The position numbers and the translations under genes are program-made. Below, in pieces: positions 54,655 to 63,706 of a DNA stretch of 64,000 nucleotides (positions are counted from its first letter, which is position 1; each line of letters starts with the position of its first letter). The notes under the pieces are model-generated. The model was given only the letters and a program-made list of their open reading frames with translations. It made no database searches and had not been told where the DNA came from. Source of the stretch: Actinophytocola sp963825445 (GTDB taxonomy: Bacteria; Actinomycetota; Actinomycetes; Mycobacteriales; Pseudonocardiaceae); NCBI GenBank assembly GCA_963825445.1, contig CAWGTM010000007.1, forward strand, positions 1-64,000. Direction: 5' to 3'.

Positions 54655-54780
54655 AACCGCGCACATGCATGCCAGAACCGAGGACACGCGTGCCGCAACC
54701 ATGCACATGCGTGCCAGAAGTGAGGACATGCGTGCCCCTGGCGAGGACATGCCGTCGGGTGGTGGGGACATGCGGGGGTT
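54655..54780. repeat. six 21-bp tandem repeats
   Basis: Six consecutive 21-base units start at 54,655, 54,676, 54,697, 54,718, 54,739 and 54,760. The best shared core is GGACATGCGTGCC; each unit begins AACC, AAGT or TGG. No unique spacers separate them. The last unit ends at the stop codon of the LuxR gene. The rest of the gap (54,437-54,654) shows a decayed further unit near 54,604 but no gene. Confidence 0.75.
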
Positions 54781-55334
54781 TAGCGGTTTGCGGCGCGTTG
54801 TTTGGCGTTGATCGACGCGACCGTGTTCCGGATGGTTTTGGGGGCCAGGGTCAGTTTTGCCGCTATCGCTCGGTGGCTGTGGCCCGCGTTGACCAGGTCC
54901 AGGACCTCTCGTTCGCGGTCGGTCAGGTCCGTGGGCAGGGGGCGGGCGTTGCCGGACAGCCGGGACAGCAGCGGGCCCGCCACGTCGGCGCCGAACAGGG
55001 CCGAGCCGCCCGCCAGGACGCGGATGGTGTGGGTCAGTTGGCGTGCCGTCACCTCGCCCGTCACGAAACCTCGCGCGCCGGCGCGGATGGCTGTCATCAG
55101 GGCGGTCTCGTCGGCCAACACCAGGACCGCGCAGCCCGTTTCGTGGAGCCGCCGGACTACCGTGTCGCAGCCGTCGGCGCAGGCTCGTAGGTCCAGGACC
55201 ACCACGTCCGGCTGTTGCGCGCGGGCCGCGTGTTCCGCCTCCGGTCCACTGTCGACCATCGCCAGGATGGTGACGTCCACCTCGGACAGCAGCGTGTGCA
55301 GGTCGCGGCCGGCCAGCACGACGGTGGGGGTCAT
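54780..55334 (-). CDS. LuxR/NarL-family response regulator
   Basis: This 184-residue protein has an N-terminal receiver-like domain, with VVVLDLRACADG holding the Asp at the phospho-acceptor place and VLVLADETALMTAIRAGARG. The C-terminal LuxR helix-turn-helix reads LTDREREVLDLVNAGHSHRA and IAAKLTLAPKTIRNTVASI. The receiver is divergent at its N-terminus (acidic pocket weak), so it may be phosphorylation-independent. No kinase gene is adjacent. Start is ATG 55,334. Confidence 0.88.
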   Translation of the reverse strand: MTPTVVLAGRDLHTLLSEVDVTILAMVDSGPEAEHAARAQQPDVVVLDLRACADGCDTVVRRLHETGCAVLVLADETALMTAIRAGARGFVTGEVTARQLTHTIRVLAGGSALFGADVAGPLLSRLSGNARPLPTDLTDREREVLDLVNAGHSHRAIAAKLTLAPKTIRNTVASINAKQRAANR

Positions 55335-55426
55335 GGTTGGAGTGTCGGACCGGGCGATGCCGGACGTAAGGGGTTCCCGGTATCCCAAATCCCAACGATC
55401 CAGGGATACGGTCGCTGACCTGCGGG

Positions 55427-56411
55427 TTATCGGCAGGGCGGATCGTAGGCGGTGTCGCCGAGGAACGCCGACCACTCCCCCGGCGTGATCCGCGACGAAG
55501 CGAGTTCGCACACCCGTTGGGCGGCCCGCTCCGCGTCGGTTTCCCACAGGCGGACCGTCCGATCTCTCCCCGCGCTCACGAGGGTGTGCTCGTCGGGGTG
55601 GAACGCCAGCGCGTACACCAGGTCGGTGTGGCCGGTCAGCACGGCGCAGGCACCGGGCCGGCGGCACCACGAACTGGTTGTTCTGCAGGGCATCCAGCAG
55701 TTCGGGGTAGGCGAGGCACCGGCTGTAGAAGTCGGCGCGGACGCCCAGCACCACCAGGCTGCTGGCCGACCTGGAGCACAGCGCGGCGATGAACTCCCGG
55801 CGCTGCGTCTCGTCCGAGCAGAGCGTGAAGACCTCCTCGAACTGGTCGACCACGATGACCAGCCGGGTGTGATCCAGGTGTTTCGCGGCCTTCTCGCGCA
55901 GCGCCCGCACGGGGTTCGCGGTGGGCGTCATCACGAGCACGGGCCAGCTGGCGGAGCCGGGGGCCGGCAGCGCTCCCCCGGCCAGCGCCGGGCGGACGCC
56001 GGCGTGCAGCACCGAGGACTTGCCCGCGCCCGACGCGCCGAGCACGACCAGCGGTTGGTCGCGGTCGAGCGTTTCGGCGAGTCGGGCGAGCAGTGCGGCC
56101 GTGGTGCGTTCGCGGCCGAAGAACCACTGGGTGTCGCCCGGTCCGAACGCGGACAGGCCGAGGTACGGGCAGTACCGGCTGTCCACCAGGTCGCTGAGCG
56201 CGCCGCCGAGGACGTCGTCGAGCCGCCGGGCCATGTCGGCGGTGGGCGGCTTGCGCCCGTTCTCGATGTTGCTCAGGTAGCCCTTGCTGTAGTGGGTCAG
56301 CCGGGACAGCTCGGCCAGGGACAGGCCCCGTCGGGTACGCAGCGCTCGCAGCGCCTCCCCGAACCCGGACTCCGCCCCCACCCGCGCTCCCTGCTCCGAA
56401 CGGACCATCAC
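55427..56411 (-). pseudogene. helix-turn-helix / STAND ATPase / WD40 protein, internally deleted
   Basis: The N-terminal part (56,411 to about 55,665) has an XRE domain (LRTRRGLSLAELSRLTHYSKG), then FFGRERTTAALLARLAET, P-loop LGASGAGKSSVLHAGVRPAL and LVIVVDQFEEVFTLC. It stops at ALQNNQFVV. In another frame (55,645-55,427) follows only the last WD40 repeat (LTGHTDLVYALAFHPDEHTL, VSAGRDRTVRLWE). The normal gene would be roughly 3.5 kb, so about 2.5 kb of ATPase end and WD40 repeats are missing. This is decay or an assembly collapse. Confidence 0.8.
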
Positions 56412-56460
56412 ATCATGCCATTTGCTCCCGCTTCAGCATGACGATGGAACATTCGGCAGG

Positions 56461-56652
56461 TCAGCGGCGCCGACGGAAGCGCGACCCGCCGCTGCCCACG
56501 CGGGCGTTGGCGCCGAGGCCGGCCATGTGCAGCGAGAGACACAGCAGGCCGGCGATCAGCAGCGTGCTGCCGTTGATCGTCCCCATGGCGGTGTCGGCGA
56601 AGTCGAGGATCAGGGCAAGGCCGAAAATTACCGCGGCGATGATGGCGAACAC
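56461..56652 (-). CDS. small two-helix membrane protein
   Basis: This 63-residue protein begins MFAIIAAVIFGLALILDFAD, with a second helix (NGSTLLIAGLLCLSLHMAGLG) and an Arg-rich end (RFRRRR). It is a common actinobacterial small protein of unknown role. GAGGAGG precedes the GTG start at 56,652, which supports expression. Confidence 0.75.
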   Translation of the reverse strand: MFAIIAAVIFGLALILDFADTAMGTINGSTLLIAGLLCLSLHMAGLGANARVGSGGSRFRRRR

Positions 56653-56719
56653 GACAGCCTCCTCAGGCTAGTTGTTGCTGCCAAAGCAAACGCGATACGA
56701 GCAGGCTTCACAACCGCCG

Positions 56720-57691
56720 TCAGGTCGATCTTGACGAGGCTCCTCCGGTCGCCGCGGCGAGCCGCGCCGACAGCATCCGCATGTGCTCGACCAACTCCGG
56801 CGGCTCGTGCACCCGGAAGTCGAACCCCTTGGTGGTCACGTAGATGGCCAACTCGTCCAGTGAGTTGGAGCCGGCCAGCAGGGTGCAATTGTGCTCGTCG
56901 ATCGGTTCGAGCGCGCCGGTGGTGGGCGCGATCCGTTCCGCCGCGGTCTCGGCGCTGACGTGAAGGGTGAACCGTGCCTGGTATCGGTAGGCGGACGTGG
57001 AGATCGCCCGCGAGGTGTAGCCGCTGAGGTCGGGGTCCGGCGGGGTGCGTGGGGTGAACCGGGGGCCCGTGGGCGTGCGCGGGTCGAGGCGGTCGACGCG
57101 GTAGGTGCGCCAGTCCTGGCGGTCGACGTCCCAGCCGATGAGGTACCACCGCCGTCCCGTGTGGACCAATCGGTGCGGCTCGGTCGTGCGGATGCTTCTG
57201 GCGCCGTCGTGGGTGCGGTAGTCGAAGCGCAGGCGCAGCGAGTCGCGGACGGCGGCGGCGATGGCCGTGAGGGTGCTCGGGTCGACCGTGGGACCGGTGT
57301 TGACCATCGGCACGGTGACGTCCCGCAGGGCGTTGATCCGGTGGCGCAGGCGGGAGGGCAGTACCTGCTCGAGCTTTGCCAGTGCCCGCACCGACGTCTC
57401 CTCGATGCCGGTGATCGACCCGCCGGCAGCCGTCCGGAGGCCCATGGCGACTGCCACGGCCTCGTCGTCGTCGAGCAGCAGCGGCGGCAGGTCCGCGCCG
57501 GCGCCCAGCCGGTAGCCGGCGGTGCCCGCGGTGGCCAGGACCGGGTAGCCGAGGCCGCGCAGCCGGTCGATGTCGCGGCGCACCGTGCGTGGCGTGATCT
57601 CCAGTCGCTCGGCCAGTTCGGCGCCGGACCAGTCGCGGCGGGTCTGCAGGAGCGAGAGCAGTCGCAGCAGCCGTGCGGAGGTTTCCCACAT
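56720..57691 (-). CDS. WYL-domain transcriptional regulator (DeoR/YafY type)
   Basis: This 323-residue protein has an N-terminal HTH_11 (SARLLRLLSLLQTRRDWSGA, ELAERLEITPRTVRRDIDRL), the linker YRLGAGADLPPLLLDDDEAVAVA, and a WYL ligand domain with RLRFDYRTHDGARSIRTTEPH, RRWYLIGWDVDRQDWRTYRVD and a C-terminal WCX-like part. WYL proteins sense nucleic-acid-like or small ligands. It is divergent from the secreted protein at 57,806 with a palindrome between; binding there is plausible. Confidence 0.92.
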   Translation of the reverse strand: MWETSARLLRLLSLLQTRRDWSGAELAERLEITPRTVRRDIDRLRGLGYPVLATAGTAGYRLGAGADLPPLLLDDDEAVAVAMGLRTAAGGSITGIEETSVRALAKLEQVLPSRLRHRINALRDVTVPMVNTGPTVDPSTLTAIAAAVRDSLRLRFDYRTHDGARSIRTTEPHRLVHTGRRWYLIGWDVDRQDWRTYRVDRLDPRTPTGPRFTPRTPPDPDLSGYTSRAISTSAYRYQARFTLHVSAETAAERIAPTTGALEPIDEHNCTLLAGSNSLDELAIYVTTKGFDFRVHEPPELVEHMRMLSARLAAATGGASSRST

Positions 57692-57741
57692 GTCCGGAAG
57701 TCTGCCACCTAGCTAGGACGGTAGCTGACCTAGCCGGATGG

Positions 57742-57782
57742 TTGACACTTCTCGCCGTGCGACATTACGGTCAGGACCGTAA
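57742..57782 (+). promoter_or_regulatory. promoter with overlapping 18-bp operator palindrome
   Basis: TTGACA (57,742-57,747), 18 bases, then TACGGT (57,766-57,771) is a good sigma-A promoter. TTACGGTCAGGACCGTAA (57,765-57,782) is a perfect 8-2-8 palindrome covering the -10 box and start site, as expected for a repressor operator. The nearby CTAGCTAG and ACCTAGC copies (57,709-57,734) may serve the divergent WYL gene. Confidence 0.65.
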
Positions 57783-57805
57783 CAGTGCGCGGAGGGAGTC
57801 TGCTG

Positions 57806-58828
57806 ATGCGATCCACCCGAGGTGCCCTCGTCGGAGTGCTGTTGCTCCTGACCAGCCTGATGACCATCGGATCCGCCTCGTCGGCGCAGGCCGCCGCGCT
57901 GCCGGGCGGCAAGGCGAGCTGGACCGTGGCGGTGGGTGGCCTGACCGACGGCACCGCCCACAAGAACTGGGTCCGGCTGGGCTACTACCGGTTCAACACC
58001 AACGGAACCGTGGCGCACGACTGGTGGAACTGGTCCCAGCCCGACCGACCGCGACGGGTCAGCACCGGTGTGGCGTACAACTGTTCCACCAGCACCGACG
58101 TGCCGCCGGACTGCAACGTGTTGACCGGAGCGGGTTTCACGGCCGCGCCGCCCGGCGGGTTCGCCGGCACCTACACGGTGAGTGGCGCCAGGCTGACCGT
58201 CAACTGGACACACGACCGCGCCGGCAACCGTCTACCCAGGACACTCGTGGAGAACTGGACCTCCAACGCGGTGGACGCGGAACTGCACCGTGCTTCCGGT
58301 GGCCCGACGGGATTCTCGAACTACTCGGCGACCCACGGCTTCGCGTACGGCAGCAACTACGCGCTCGACGCGGCCTCCCGCGCGTCCATGGCCGAGGTTC
58401 GCAGCGAAGGCGCGAGCCTCGGATACAACGCGTGGTCCTGGAACCGGAGCAAGGTGACCAACGCCCGGAGCGGCTTCAGCCCGCTGGCGAGCTGGCAACT
58501 GTGCGACTCCGGCAAGTGCCTCGGCTTCGTGCAGCACAATTCGAACTGCGCCTGTGTGGATGCGCCGAGCAAGGACCGTCACTACTACCTCGCCGAGCAT
58601 GGAACCGGACGCGCCAACAGCATGTGGCTGTGGTGCGAATGCCTGGCCGACGCCCGCGACGAGACGTGCTACACCGGCAACTCCCACCCCCGTCCACTGC
58701 TGCAGGTGATCGACGACGGCGGCCAGTACCGGGGCTGGGTGGGCGTGGAACCCTTCACGAACGCCAGCAAACCGGGCGACTACCACAACGAGTACTGGGC
58801 GGTCTTCGAGTTCACGGACGCGGTGTGA
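57806..58828 (+). CDS. secreted protein of unknown function
   Basis: This 340-residue protein has a clear Sec signal (LVGVLLLLTSLMTIGSASSAQA, cleavage before AALPGG). The mature part is Trp/Tyr/Asn-rich with many aromatic repeats (VRLGYYRFNTNGTVAHDWW, WNRSKVTNARSGFSP) and several Cys (VDAPSKDRHYYL flanked by CACVD; WCECLADARDETC). I do not recognise the family. GGAGGGAG lies seven bases before ATG 57,806. It is under a strong promoter with an overlapping palindrome. Its 3' end overlaps the converging beta-lactamase gene by 17 bases. Confidence 0.85.
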   Translation: MRSTRGALVGVLLLLTSLMTIGSASSAQAAALPGGKASWTVAVGGLTDGTAHKNWVRLGYYRFNTNGTVAHDWWNWSQPDRPRRVSTGVAYNCSTSTDVPPDCNVLTGAGFTAAPPGGFAGTYTVSGARLTVNWTHDRAGNRLPRTLVENWTSNAVDAELHRASGGPTGFSNYSATHGFAYGSNYALDAASRASMAEVRSEGASLGYNAWSWNRSKVTNARSGFSPLASWQLCDSGKCLGFVQHNSNCACVDAPSKDRHYYLAEHGTGRANSMWLWCECLADARDETCYTGNSHPRPLLQVIDDGGQYRGWVGVEPFTNASKPGDYHNEYWAVFEFTDAV

Positions 58829-59894
58829 GGTCAGAGGTCAAGCACCCCAACACAAGTGCCCGGACCTGCGGTTCGATCTTGGCGGTGGTGTGTGCCATCA
58901 GGACGACACCCAGGTCTTCGCTCGGATCCGCCCACCAGGTGGTGCCGCCCGCGCCCGGCCAGGTCACCTCGCCCACCGAACCCGGGGTGGGCGAACCGCC
59001 GATCCGCCGCCGTACCGCGAGTCCGATACCGAAACCGTGCCCCGGGTTCCAGCCCGGCTTCTCCAGACGGCTGGTGTCCGTGTCCGCGGCGAGTTGGTCG
59101 GACAGCATGTACTCCACGGTCTTGCGGCCGAGCAGCGGTTTCCCCTTGTCCAACAGCATCTGGACGAACCGCAGGTAGTCGCCCGCTGCGCTCACCAGCC
59201 CCGCTCCACCGGAGTGGAACCGCGCGATCGACAGATCGGGCAGTGCGTGCGAGGGCGACGGGCGGGCGAACCGGTCCCGCTGCCCCTCCGGAACCCCGAA
59301 GGTGGTGTCCAGCATTCCCAGTGGCGTGCAGACCTCGTCCCGCAGGAAGTCTCCCAGCGAGGTGCCCACAATGGACTCGATGATCAACCCGGTGAGGTCC
59401 AGCCCCCAGCCGTAGTGCCACATCGTGCCCGGTTCGTGCAGCAGAGGTAGCGTGCTCAACCTGCCGACGAACTCCTCGCCGGTCAGGTCCGTCATCCCGT
59501 CACCCACCGCCTCCGCGTAGAGCTTGTGCACCGATGAGTCGCCGAGCAACCCTTCCGGCATGCCCGCCGTGTGTCGGAGCAGGTCGAGGACCGTCGGCTG
59601 CGACGCACGCCCGGCGAACTGCGGAAGGTAGGTACTGATCGGCTCGTCCAGCACGAGCCGACCCCGTTCGACCAGAAGTAACGCAGCGGCTGCCGTGATC
59701 GGCTTGCTCATCGACGCGATCCAGAACAGTGCGTCCGTCGTCATCGGAACACCGCGAGCCTTGTCCCGATAGCCGAACGCCTCGAAGAAGACCACCTGCC
59801 CGCGGTGCACGATTCCCACCACCGCGCCGGGCAGTCGGTCGGCCGCGACCTCGGCCTCGATGAACTCCGTCAGCCTTTCCATGGTCGACATCAT
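58812..59894 (-). CDS. serine hydrolase, beta-lactamase / esterase family (class C fold)
   Basis: This 360-residue protein has the SxxK motif in FWIASMSKPITAAAALLL, the second motif as Tyr in MWHYGWGLDLTG (YGW rather than YAN) and the third region near WPGAGGTTWWADP. No signal peptide is visible. Such proteins are usually esterases, D-aminopeptidases or transesterases, including some acting on polyketides. Start is ATG 59,894, with a second ATG directly following. Confidence 0.9.
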   Translation of the reverse strand: MMSTMERLTEFIEAEVAADRLPGAVVGIVHRGQVVFFEAFGYRDKARGVPMTTDALFWIASMSKPITAAAALLLVERGRLVLDEPISTYLPQFAGRASQPTVLDLLRHTAGMPEGLLGDSSVHKLYAEAVGDGMTDLTGEEFVGRLSTLPLLHEPGTMWHYGWGLDLTGLIIESIVGTSLGDFLRDEVCTPLGMLDTTFGVPEGQRDRFARPSPSHALPDLSIARFHSGGAGLVSAAGDYLRFVQMLLDKGKPLLGRKTVEYMLSDQLAADTDTSRLEKPGWNPGHGFGIGLAVRRRIGGSPTPGSVGEVTWPGAGGTTWWADPSEDLGVVLMAHTTAKIEPQVRALVLGCLTSDLTPRP

Positions 59895-59918
59895 CGCATC
59901 GCGCCGCCGGACTGTCCG

Positions 59919-61406
59919 TCAGCAACCCTCGGATTCGCCGAAGGTGCTGCACGTGTCCTGGTTGTACGGTGCCGCCACCCACTGGTCGATCGACAGTTTG
60001 CGGGAGGTGTCGTGGGCGACGAACGTCCACGGGCCGTAGTACTTGTTGTCGTACCAACGGTTGTCCTGGTCGAAGGTGATCGCCTCCGAGACCACCGAAG
60101 CCCGGTACGGCGACCACGCGGGGAACGTTCCGTAGTTCGACAGCACCGCCATTCGGCCGCACATCAGCGTTTCGCAACCCGGGGTGTCCGGGTCGAACTC
60201 GAAGGTGTTTTCGTGCACCGACACGCGCTGCGTCTTCCATCGGCAGTCGTCGTACAGCGGCGGTAGCGCGATGTCCGGTGCGGAGCAGCTGCCGACGGAG
60301 GGCACCAGCGGCGTGCAGGACAGCGTCGACGTATTCGCCGGGCTGTTGCAGAACCGGTCGGCGTTCTCCCACAACGTGATGCCCGACCAGTTGTCGGAGA
60401 ACATGTTGCCGCGAATGTCGATCAGGTCGGTCCGGGCGTCCAGCCGCGGCTCGCCGCCGGACTCGCTGAGGTACACCGCCGCGACCGGGAAGTTGTCGCC
60501 GGCGAGAGCCCGTCGCCGGCCCTGGATCAACGCGTTGCGGCGGAACGTGTTGCCGCTCACCACGAGGTTGTAGGAGATCTCGTAGAAGAGCCCCTCCGCC
60601 GCGTTGTCCTCGATCAGGTTGCCCTCGATGACGAAGTCGTTGTTGTTCGTGTCGGCCCACAGACCCGCGCCGTGGTTGTGGTGCACCCAGTTGCCGATGA
60701 TGTCCGCGCCGTCGACCGCCCAGAACTTCACGCCGCCGGTGCAGCCACAGCCGGGGAGCTGGGTTTCCCAGTCGTCGGTGTTGTTGCCGGAGATCTCGTT
60801 TCCCTCGATGAGCAGATCGGTGATCCCGCCGAAGCGGTACGCGTTGATCCCGTACTGACCGTTGTTCCGCAGGCAGTTCCCCAACACCCGCTGTCCGGGG
60901 CCGGCCATCAGCGCGGCGCCGTCGTTCTCCTCGATCTTGTTACCCTCGATCACCCATCCCGGCGCGGAGTCGTGGTTGACGACACCCTGGTTGTGGTCCG
61001 CGACGAACCCGCGAATGGTGAGCCCGCGAATAACCACGCCGGTAGCGTTCTGGGTGAACGCCGCCCGGTTGATGCCACGCCCGTCCAGCACCGCGCCGGG
61101 TGCGCCAAGATAGACGTTGCCGGTCTTGGGCATCACCTGCCCGAACTGGTCCGCCGCCAGCGTGTGCGTGCCAGGGCTGAGCCAGAACGTGGTGCCGGCC
61201 GGATTGGCGGCGGTCTGCGCCGTGAGATCGGTGCCCGGCGCCACGACGACCGCCCCCTCCGGCGCGTCGATCACCCCGACGACGGTGTCACAAACCCCGA
61301 AACCGGACTCCTCGTCCTCCTCACCGGGCACCGCCCCGGGGAACGCCACCTGGAGGATCACCAGACAAATCGCGATCGACAGAGCACGCGCTGACCGGGT
61401 GTTCAT
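59919..61406 (-). CDS. secreted right-handed parallel beta-helix protein
   Basis: This 495-residue protein has a signal peptide (ALSIAICLVILQVAFPGAVPG). It has many short NxI/NxF-type coils: VIRGLTIRGFVADHNQGV, WVIEGNKIEENDGAAL, LLIEGNEISGNNTDDWE, FVIEGNLIEDNAAEGLFY, LVVSGNTFRRNAL. These repeats of about 20-25 residues form a pectate-lyase-like beta-helix. At least eight Cys suggest disulfide bonds. Carbohydrate binding or lyase activity is possible; no catalytic residues stand out. ATG 61,406 is the start. Confidence 0.9.
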   Translation of the reverse strand: MNTRSARALSIAICLVILQVAFPGAVPGEEDEESGFGVCDTVVGVIDAPEGAVVVAPGTDLTAQTAANPAGTTFWLSPGTHTLAADQFGQVMPKTGNVYLGAPGAVLDGRGINRAAFTQNATGVVIRGLTIRGFVADHNQGVVNHDSAPGWVIEGNKIEENDGAALMAGPGQRVLGNCLRNNGQYGINAYRFGGITDLLIEGNEISGNNTDDWETQLPGCGCTGGVKFWAVDGADIIGNWVHHNHGAGLWADTNNNDFVIEGNLIEDNAAEGLFYEISYNLVVSGNTFRRNALIQGRRRALAGDNFPVAAVYLSESGGEPRLDARTDLIDIRGNMFSDNWSGITLWENADRFCNSPANTSTLSCTPLVPSVGSCSAPDIALPPLYDDCRWKTQRVSVHENTFEFDPDTPGCETLMCGRMAVLSNYGTFPAWSPYRASVVSEAITFDQDNRWYDNKYYGPWTFVAHDTSRKLSIDQWVAAPYNQDTCSTFGESEGC

Positions 61407-61759
61407 TTGTGACTCCGTGAGTCGGGTTCGTGACCGAATGCTGGCCCACGGGAAGTCGCGCCGACAGGACGTTCCGTTTCGCACCCGTTGACCATTTGTG
61501 ACTAACGCGTGGTGGGCGGTCACGTTCGCCGCAGGCAACACCGCGACTCAGAACTGGTCATGCGACTCCTGATCTCCCGAAGACGGTTCGCGAGTGGCCG
61601 ATCGCTGCCTGGTCGGTGACCTCAAGCGATTCCTGCTCAACGCGCTTCCCCCGTGGTCGCGAAAAAGCAGGGGGAGCTCCCGCACCGGGTGTACCTCTCG
61701 CCCGGCCGCCGCATGATGTCCTGGATGATCTCGATACCACTCGGGTCGAGGCCAGGGTT

Positions 61760-62119
61760 ATGGGGTCGCCGGGGGTGGTGCCCAGGATCAGGCGGTACCA
61801 GCTGCCCACTGCGGCGAATACCAGAGCCAGACCGAACTGGGTTGCCGTCGCTGCCGCGCCTGAGACTGTGCCTGCGTTTTCTGGGGCTACCTGGTTGAAG
61901 ATGCCGCCTATCATAGGTGAGACCACCAAGCCTTCGGCCAGGCCCACCAGGCCGATTGCCACGCCCAGCAGGACTGTTTGTCATTCTGGGGGCGTTTGTA
62001 CTACTGCCAGGTGGGCGGCCGGGGTGACTGCTAGGAAGCAGCATCCGTATGCCGGGAGGCGGGGGCCGAAGCGCGAGACCAGTTTTCCGCTGATGGCGCT
62101 CGGACCGGCGCCGACAACC
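61760..62119 (-). pseudogene. MFS (DHA2-type) transporter remnant
   Basis: On the minus strand one frame reads VVGAGPSAISGKLVSRFGPR and AVTPAAHLAVVQTPPE, then an in-frame TGA, then QTVLLGVAIGLVGLAEGLVV, SPMIGGIFNQVAPENAGTVS and GLALVFAAVGSWYRLILG. These are the last third of an EmrB/QacA-type drug exporter. The N-terminal two thirds and the normal C-terminal tail are missing, and a nonsense codon splits the rest. The gap between this and the beta-helix gene (61,407-61,759) shows no gene. Confidence 0.7.
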
Positions 62120-62257
62120 CGAATCAGTGAACTTGCCCCGGGACGCCGGCCCGGTAGAAGGGTGGACCGGTCCGGCGTGCCGCATTCAGGGCTGCCGGGT
62201 CAGCACGTCCCGGCAGTCCAATAGTCGGATGCCGGACCCGTTTGGTTCCCGGGTCGT

Positions 62258-62827
62258 TCAGCCGGCGGCGCGGCGGCGGGTGTCGTCGGCGGCGAGCAGG
62301 TCCTCGCGGGCCCGGGCGACCCGCGAGCGGATGGTGCCGACGGGCACGCCGCAGATCTCGGCGGCCTCCGCGTAGGGCACCCCGAACACCTGGGTGAGCA
62401 CGAGTGCCTCGCGACGGTCCGGGTCGAGCCGGTCGAGCAGCAGGTTCACCTCGACCACGTCCTCGAAGCCGGCGGCCGAGCCGTGGACGACGGACCGCCG
62501 CTGGTCGGCCGCCTCGGTCCAGTCGACCATGCCGGAGATCCGGGGGCGGGCGACGGCATGGCGGATGTGGTCGACCACCGTTCGGCGGGCGATCGAGAAC
62601 AGCCAGCTGCGGACCGAGGAGCGCGCGGCGAACCGGCACAGGCTGGGAATCGCCCGGAGGAAGGTCTCCTGGGTCAGGTCGTCGGCGTGACCAGGGCCAG
62701 CGAGGTGCGCGACCAGCCGCCAGACGTCACGTTGGGTGGCACGGACGAACCGTTCCAGCGCGGCGCGGTCACCCCGTCCAGCGGACAGGGCCAGGTCGGT
62801 CAGGGCGTCATCGTGGCGCGAGGTCAC
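62258..62827 (-). CDS. RNA polymerase sigma factor, ECF type (SigC-like)
   Basis: This 189-residue protein has region 2 (LERFVRATQRDVWRLVAHLA, DDLTQETFLRAIPSLCRFAA, SVRSWLFSIARRTVVDHIRH) and region 4 (LLLDRLDPDRREALVLTQVF, GVPYAEAAEICGVPVGTIRS with RVARARE). The layout is like actinobacterial SigC. No anti-sigma factor gene is adjacent; the diverging gene at 63,000 encodes a secreted protein. GTG 62,827 is the start. The 130 bases between this gene and the MFS remnant show nothing. Confidence 0.92.
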   Translation of the reverse strand: MTSRHDDALTDLALSAGRGDRAALERFVRATQRDVWRLVAHLAGPGHADDLTQETFLRAIPSLCRFAARSSVRSWLFSIARRTVVDHIRHAVARPRISGMVDWTEAADQRRSVVHGSAAGFEDVVEVNLLLDRLDPDRREALVLTQVFGVPYAEAAEICGVPVGTIRSRVARAREDLLAADDTRRRAAG

Positions 62828-62999
62828 AAGATCGGAGCGTAGAGGGATCCCGGGCCCCTGGATACCGGCGTCGACGGATCGACCAGCGATGCTCCAGCGG
62901 CGGGAAAGCTGGACCGAACAGCCCAGGGCCGGCCGTGCGTTCGTCACCAACAGCGGCCGGATCCCGTGGTGCGGGCGAGCGGGCTCCGATACTCAGGCC

Positions 63000-63683
63000 A
63001 TGCGTGCACTGACCCTGCTGGTGGCCGTCCTCCTCCTCGTCTCCGCGCCGACCGCTTCGGCCGCCGCCGAGCCGGATCCGTACGTCGACGCGGTCGCGCC
63101 GGCCAACCAGGTCCCGGTGACCGACCCGGAGAGCCTGGTCGGCCCGCCGGACGATCGGTTCGCGACGGTGTCCGGACGGTTCGCGAAGTTCCTCGTGCTC
63201 GATCTCGGCGCGGGTGAGGAGGGTGTCGGCGACCTGGAGGTGCGCTTCCACCACCCGGTCGGCACGCTCGCGCAGACGATGGACGTCCACTTCCTCGACG
63301 CGAACGGCCAGCGGCTCAGCCAGGGCCAGCTGATCATGATCGGCGCGGGCACCCGCGTCACCACGGTCACCAACCTGTCGACCCGGCCCTACCGGTACCT
63401 GAAGATCCTCACGGGCGTGCAGACGGCCCGGTTCGACTCCATGCGAGCGGGGGCGCCCGCCACCTCCGCGGACTGGCCCTGGTGCTGGCCCGCGCCCACC
63501 CCCGGCACGGGGTGGGACCTCGTCACCGCCGGGTACCACTCCTGCGCGCGGTGCCAGACGGCCGGCGAGGCCGGCATCGTCAACGGCGACTGGACCACCT
63601 ACCGCTGCGGCACCTTCCCGGTCGGCCTGGACGTCGTCTACAACCTCTACAAGCCGAGTTCCGTGGCGATGTCGGTGTCGTAG
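63000..63683 (+). CDS. secreted protein of unknown function
   Basis: This 227-residue protein has a signal peptide (MRALTLLVAVLLLVSAPTAS, AAAEPDPYVD) followed by a beta-rich domain (RFAKFLVLDLGAGEEGVGDL, EVRFHHPVGTLAQTMDVHFL) and a Trp/Cys-rich C-terminus (WPWCWPAPTPGTGW, CARCQTAGEAG). It resembles exported beta-sandwich proteins, with no recognised catalytic motif. It diverges from the ECF sigma gene at 172 bases and could be its target. Confidence 0.8.
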   Translation: MRALTLLVAVLLLVSAPTASAAAEPDPYVDAVAPANQVPVTDPESLVGPPDDRFATVSGRFAKFLVLDLGAGEEGVGDLEVRFHHPVGTLAQTMDVHFLDANGQRLSQGQLIMIGAGTRVTTVTNLSTRPYRYLKILTGVQTARFDSMRAGAPATSADWPWCWPAPTPGTGWDLVTAGYHSCARCQTAGEAGIVNGDWTTYRCGTFPVGLDVVYNLYKPSSVAMSVS

Positions 63684-63706
63684 CCGTGGCCGGGCAGCAC
63701 GGGCAG

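Noticed and set aside
54655..54780. CRISPR array or VNTR inside a coding region
   Set aside because: No spacers; although 21 is a multiple of three, no frame through the array looks like a real protein on either strand.
61404..61503. 11-bp direct repeat CATTTGTGACT at 61,404 and 61,493 as an insertion scar
   Set aside because: Too short and with no element between; one copy contains the start codon of the beta-helix gene. Chance or a regulator site.
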